From the NCBI GenBank assembly GCA_945919465.1, contig CAMEJG010000017.1, positions 1 through 40,025 of the forward strand: a stretch of DNA of 40,025 nt, read 5' to 3'. The notes beneath the pieces were generated by a model. The model was not told where the DNA came from. It searched no databases and saw only the letters and a list, made by a program, of their open reading frames with translations. The translations under genes and the position numbers were made by a program. This DNA comes from an uncultured Anaeroplasma sp. (lineage in GTDB: Bacteria > Bacillota_I > Bacilli_A > Acholeplasmatales > Anaeroplasmataceae). Positions 37,403-40,025 of the stretch are shown here, in pieces (position 1 is the stretch's first letter; every line of letters begins with the position of its first letter).

Positions 37403-37663
37403 ATGGAAATTTTAAAAATATCAACAAAATCAAAACCAAGTAGTATAGCTGGAGCATTAGCTAATGCATTTAAAACCAGAAATATTGTAGAGATGCAAGC
37501 AGTAGGTGCTGGTGCTATTAATCAGGGAATAAAGGGAATTGCAATTGCTAGAGGATTTGTAGCTCCTACTGGTAAGGATTTAATAGTCGTACCTGCATTT
37601 TCAGATATCCTAATTGATGGTAAGGAAAAAACAGCTATAAAGCTTATTGTAAAGGCTGTATAG
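37403..37663 (+). CDS. spoVS: SpoVS-family DNA/RNA-binding-like protein
   Basis: An 86-aa protein, exactly the length of B. subtilis SpoVS, from ATG 37403 behind GGGAGGA. It has the family signature L-K-I-S-T-K-S-K-P-S-S-I-A-G-A-L-A and then A-V-G-A-G-A-I-N-Q-G-I-K-G-I-A-I-A-R. SpoVS forms Alba-like dimers and affects septation and spore coat/cortex development in Bacillus. Homologues also occur in non-sporulating bacteria, so presence does not prove sporulation. It is 44 bp after ymdB and is probably co-transcribed with it. Confidence 0.97.
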   Translation: MEILKISTKSKPSSIAGALANAFKTRNIVEMQAVGAGAINQGIKGIAIARGFVAPTGKDLIVVPAFSDILIDGKEKTAIKLIVKAV

Positions 37664-37670
37664 ATAAAAT

Positions 37671-37711
37671 AATGGTTATTTTCATTTTTTGAAACTAACC
37701 ATTTTCTTTTT
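37671..37711 (+). terminator. Terminator after spoVS
   Basis: AATGGTTA (37671-37678) pairs with TAACCATT (37696-37703), with an inner TTTC/GAAA extension, followed by TTCTTTTTCTTT. Confidence 0.8.
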
Positions 37712-37713
37712 CT

Positions 37714-37742
37714 TTGCAAAATTTATATTATTATAGTATAAT
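37714..37742 (+). promoter_or_regulatory. Promoter of miaB
   Basis: TTGCAA (37714-37719), a 17-bp spacer and TATAAT (37737-37742), directly after the spoVS terminator. The leader is about 15 nt and contains GTAGGTGA as ribosome binding site. Confidence 0.7.
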
Positions 37743-37763
37743 GTCTTGGAGTAGGTGATTTAA

Positions 37764-39197
37764 ATGAAAAATATAAAGCTTGCAATGCCATCCTTAAAGG
37801 ATGCAAAGCTAAGAAGAAAGCTAGATGTAGAAACAATTAGATATAAAGAAAATAATAAATATATAAATCTTGGTAAGGGTAAAACTTACTATATTTTTAC
37901 CTATGGATGCCAAGGAAATGAAGCTGATAGTGAGGTTATGGCTGGAATCTTAGAGGGAGTAGGATATACTTTATCTCAAGATCCAATGAATTCTGATGTT
38001 GTATTACTAAATACTTGTGCAATTAGAGAAAATGCCGAACAAAGAATATGGGGAGTTTTAGGACAATTAAAGGGTCGTAAAAGAGAAAAACCAGATATGA
38101 TAGTTGGAATATGTGGTTGTATGCCTCAAGAGGAAAATGCTACTAATAAAATATTAGAATCTTATGATTTTATTGATTTAGTATTTGGTACTCATAATAG
38201 AGATCATTTACCTGAATTAATATATCAAGCATATTTAACTAAAGCTAAAGTAGTAGAAGTATTATCGAATGAAGGCACAATATTAGAGGATGCCCCAAAG
38301 GTAAGACAATCTCATCATAAGGCATGGGTTAATATTATGTATGGCTGTGATGAATTTTGCACTTATTGTATAGTTCCTTATACAAGAGGAAGAGAACGTT
38401 CTAGGTCTAAAGAGGATATAATTAATGAAGTTAATGAGCTTGTAAAAGAAGGATATAAAGAAATTACTTTATTAGGTCAAAATGTTAATGCCTATGGTAA
38501 GGATTTAGGTACTGATTATACTTTCGGTGATTTACTATATGATTTAGATAAAACAGGTATAGAAAGAATTAGATATACTACCTCACATCCGAGAGATTTA
38601 GATGAAAAAACAATGCTTGCGATGAGAGATTGTAAATCTGTAATGCCTCATTTACATTTACCAGTTCAATCTGGAGATAATGATGTTTTAAAGATTATGA
38701 ATCGTAAATATACTTATGAAGAATATATGTCCAAAATTAATAGATTAAAGGAGTTAGTTCCTGATATTGCTATTACAACTGATATTATTGTTGGATTTCC
38801 AAATGAAACAGAAGAACAATTTCAAAATACTATTAAACTAGTTCAAAATGCTAAATTTGAAGGAGCTTATACTTTTATTTATTCTAAAAGAGAAGGAACT
38901 CCAGCAGCAAAGATGCCAGATTCAGTATCAGATAAAGAAAAGCATGAGCGTCTTGAACGCTTAAATGTATATGTAAATGAAGGCTATAAGAAAGGTCATG
39001 AGCGTTTCTTAAATCAGGTTGTAGAAGTATTAGTTGATGGTGAGAGTAAGAATGGAGAGGGAATGATGTGTGGTTATTCTAAGCATCTTAAGCTTACTCA
39101 TTTCAAATCAAATGATTTATCATTAATTGGAAAAACAGTCAAAGTAAAAATAACAGAAGCAAAAACATGGTTTATGATAGGAGAACTTTGTGAGTAG
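37764..39197 (+). CDS. miaB: MiaB, tRNA-2-methylthio-N6-dimethylallyladenosine synthase
   Basis: A 477-aa radical-SAM methylthiotransferase that adds the 2-methylthio group to i6A37 of tRNAs reading UNN codons. The N-terminal UPF0004 domain has cluster cysteines C49 (T-Y-G-C-Q), C85 (N-T-C-A-I-R-E-N-A-E) and C119 (C-G-C-M-P-Q-E). The radical-SAM triad is C195-x3-C199-x2-C202 in Y-G-C-D-E-F-C-T-Y-C. A C-terminal TRAM domain ends at about 475. The motif usually read as T-Y-G-C-Q-M-N is T-Y-G-C-Q-G-N here. Its stop overlaps the GTG start of the next gene, so the two are translationally coupled. Confidence 0.97.
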   Translation: MKNIKLAMPSLKDAKLRRKLDVETIRYKENNKYINLGKGKTYYIFTYGCQGNEADSEVMAGILEGVGYTLSQDPMNSDVVLLNTCAIRENAEQRIWGVLGQLKGRKREKPDMIVGICGCMPQEENATNKILESYDFIDLVFGTHNRDHLPELIYQAYLTKAKVVEVLSNEGTILEDAPKVRQSHHKAWVNIMYGCDEFCTYCIVPYTRGRERSRSKEDIINEVNELVKEGYKEITLLGQNVNAYGKDLGTDYTFGDLLYDLDKTGIERIRYTTSHPRDLDEKTMLAMRDCKSVMPHLHLPVQSGDNDVLKIMNRKYTYEEYMSKINRLKELVPDIAITTDIIVGFPNETEEQFQNTIKLVQNAKFEGAYTFIYSKREGTPAAKMPDSVSDKEKHERLERLNVYVNEGYKKGHERFLNQVVEVLVDGESKNGEGMMCGYSKHLKLTHFKSNDLSLIGKTVKVKITEAKTWFMIGELCE

Positions 39198-39525
39198 AAC
39201 AAAGATAATAATTGATTATTTTAATTCGCTACCTGAGGTAAAAAGAATCCATGAGCTTGAACCATTTATTGATAATAATATTGAAATAAGAAAATTGTTT
39301 TCAAATATAAAAAAATTACAAAAACAAATGGTTAATTCTAAAGAATATAATCAAATAAATCAATATGAAATACAGCTTAATGAATATAATAAATTAAAGG
39401 AAGATTTAATAAATTATCCTTTTGTTGAGGAATATTTAGATGCACTAGATGTTGCTTATAATGAATTGAGTATGTTTATTAATGGGGTAGAGGATTTATT
39501 TGATAAATTATTGAATGGTGATTAG
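39190..39525 (+). CDS. YlbF/YmcA (RicA/RicF-type) family protein
   Basis: A 111-aa, mostly helical acidic/basic protein of the Com_YlbF family. GTG 39190 overlaps the last 8 bases of miaB. Position after miaB matches ymcA (ricA) of B. subtilis. In that species YmcA, YlbF and YaaT form a complex that binds RNase Y and promotes processing of operon mRNAs; rny is 3 kb upstream here. This copy is shorter than the roughly 140-aa Bacillus proteins and has no Cys at all, so it cannot supply the Fe-S-ligating cysteines reported for the Bacillus complex. Assignment to YmcA rather than YlbF rests on gene order. Confidence 0.82.
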   Translation: MSRTKIIIDYFNSLPEVKRIHELEPFIDNNIEIRKLFSNIKKLQKQMVNSKEYNQINQYEIQLNEYNKLKEDLINYPFVEEYLDALDVAYNELSMFINGVEDLFDKLLNGD

Positions 39526-39526
39526 A

Positions 39527-39796
39527 ATGAATATTATAAGAGAAGAATCTAAGGTATCTTTATATATTAATAATAATGAACTTGCATACATGAAATATGA
39601 TTTAAATGATAATATATTAAAAATAACTCATACTTATGTATCTGATGCTCTAAGAGGTCAAGGAATAGCAGGTAAGCTTATCAATGAAGTAATTAATATC
39701 TGTAAGGAAAATAATTATAAAATAGTACCGATATGTAGCTATGCAGTGAAATTTTTTGAGAAAAATACTCAATATAATAATTTGTTAAAAAAATAA
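39527..39796 (+). CDS. Small GNAT acetyltransferase, YjdJ-like
   Basis: An 89-aa protein. ATG 39527 is preferred over ATG 39515 because GGTGAT lies just upstream and the upstream gene ends at 39525. It is a minimal GNAT fold of the YjdJ / Acetyltransf_CG type. The acetyl-CoA loop is A-L-R-G-Q-G-I-A-G-K-L, and the C-terminal motif is I-C-S-Y-A-V-K-F-F-E-K with the family's characteristic C-x-Y-x3-F. The substrate is unknown. It is coupled to the YmcA-like gene and probably is the last gene of the miaB transcript. Confidence 0.88.
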   Translation: MNIIREESKVSLYINNNELAYMKYDLNDNILKITHTYVSDALRGQGIAGKLINEVINICKENNYKIVPICSYAVKFFEKNTQYNNLLKK

Positions 39797-39827
39797 TAGC
39801 ATAAAAATATACCATATATATTTAGTT

Positions 39828-39862
39828 ATAGGAGGGAAAATAATATCTCTCCTATTTTTTTG
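39828..39862 (+). terminator. Terminator of the miaB operon
   Basis: ATAGGAGGGA (39828-39837) pairs with TCTCTCCTAT (39846-39855), with one G-T pair, then a run of T. The AT-rich stretch from here to 39998 contains no ORF; a clear -35/-10 pair for the next gene was not found, though TATTAT occurs at 39940-39948. Confidence 0.82.
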
Positions 39863-39998
39863 ATTTAATTATTTACACTAAAAATTTTAATTTTTTTTTA
39901 AAAATTAGAAAAAAAACAAAAACTTTTGTAAAAACTTACTATTATTATATGAAGGGTGAAAAAAACTCCAAAAAAATTTTAAGTAAGAGGTGATAAAA

Positions 39999-40025
39999 AT
40001 GGATGAAAAAATCCTAAATGACTTT
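39999..40025 (+). CDS. Start of a gene cut by the right edge
   Basis: ATG 39999 follows a good AAGAGGTGAT ribosome binding site; nine codons (M-D-E-K-I-L-N-D-F) are visible before the window ends. In Bacillus, cotE and mutS lie beyond ymcA, but these nine residues do not allow identification. Confidence 0.6.

Noticed and set aside
39999-40025. Calling the last partial gene mutS or cotE from Bacillus gene order
   Set aside because: Nine residues are not enough, and they do not resemble a typical MutS start.

Overview
The window comes from a very AT-rich, low-GC Gram-positive-type bacterium. TTGAAT/TATAAT promoters with 17-bp spacers, strong GGAGG-type ribosome binding sites and U-tailed hairpin terminators all point to Firmicutes/Bacilli. 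The right-hand gene order rny-ymdB-spoVS-miaB-ymcA-like is the conserved Bacillus order. One gene (DUF58) ends with TGA and Trp is read from TGG where I checked, so the standard bacterial code fits. The combination of giant BspA-type leucine-rich-repeat lipoproteins and extreme AT content suggests an uncultured gut Bacilli/Mollicutes-related lineage (Acholeplasma/RF39-like). This placement is inference; no rRNA gene is present.

Left third (1-15.9 kb): two giant surface proteins lie in tandem. The first enters from the left edge (at least 1856 aa visible) and the second is a complete 2903-aa lipoprotein. They align in register over essentially the whole visible length, so they are a whole-gene duplication. 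A 419-aa thioredoxin-fold (TlpA/ResA-like) lipoprotein follows. Each complete gene has its own promoter, and each of the three has its own terminator.

Middle (16.1-32.25 kb): a single-direction cluster of seven genes runs from one promoter with a structured-looking leader (16102-16247) to a strong bidirectional terminator (32212-32250). It encodes a three-TM protein with an InlB-like outer domain and a (Gly-Glu)10 tract, a MoxR AAA+ ATPase, a DUF58/vWA protein, a BatA-like vWA membrane protein, a 968-aa membrane protein with two vWA domains and a glutamine-amidotransferase-like fold between them, a 932-aa BspA-LRR lipoprotein and a 1682-aa InlB-repeat/beta-repeat lipoprotein. My reading is a MoxR-vWA chaperone-like machine at the membrane, co-expressed with (and possibly acting on) giant surface lipoproteins. 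This is the most interesting system in the window.

Right third (32.28-40 kb): two small minus-strand membrane genes (DUF2752 and DUF4234 families), an unknown 246-aa cytosolic protein, an unknown membrane-anchored 243-aa protein, then the RNA-metabolism/housekeeping block: RNase Y, the YmdB phosphodiesterase, SpoVS, MiaB, a YlbF/YmcA-family protein lacking cysteine, and a small YjdJ-like GNAT. The first nine codons of another gene are cut by the right edge. I saw no rRNA or tRNA genes, CRISPR arrays, insertion sequences or prophage genes.
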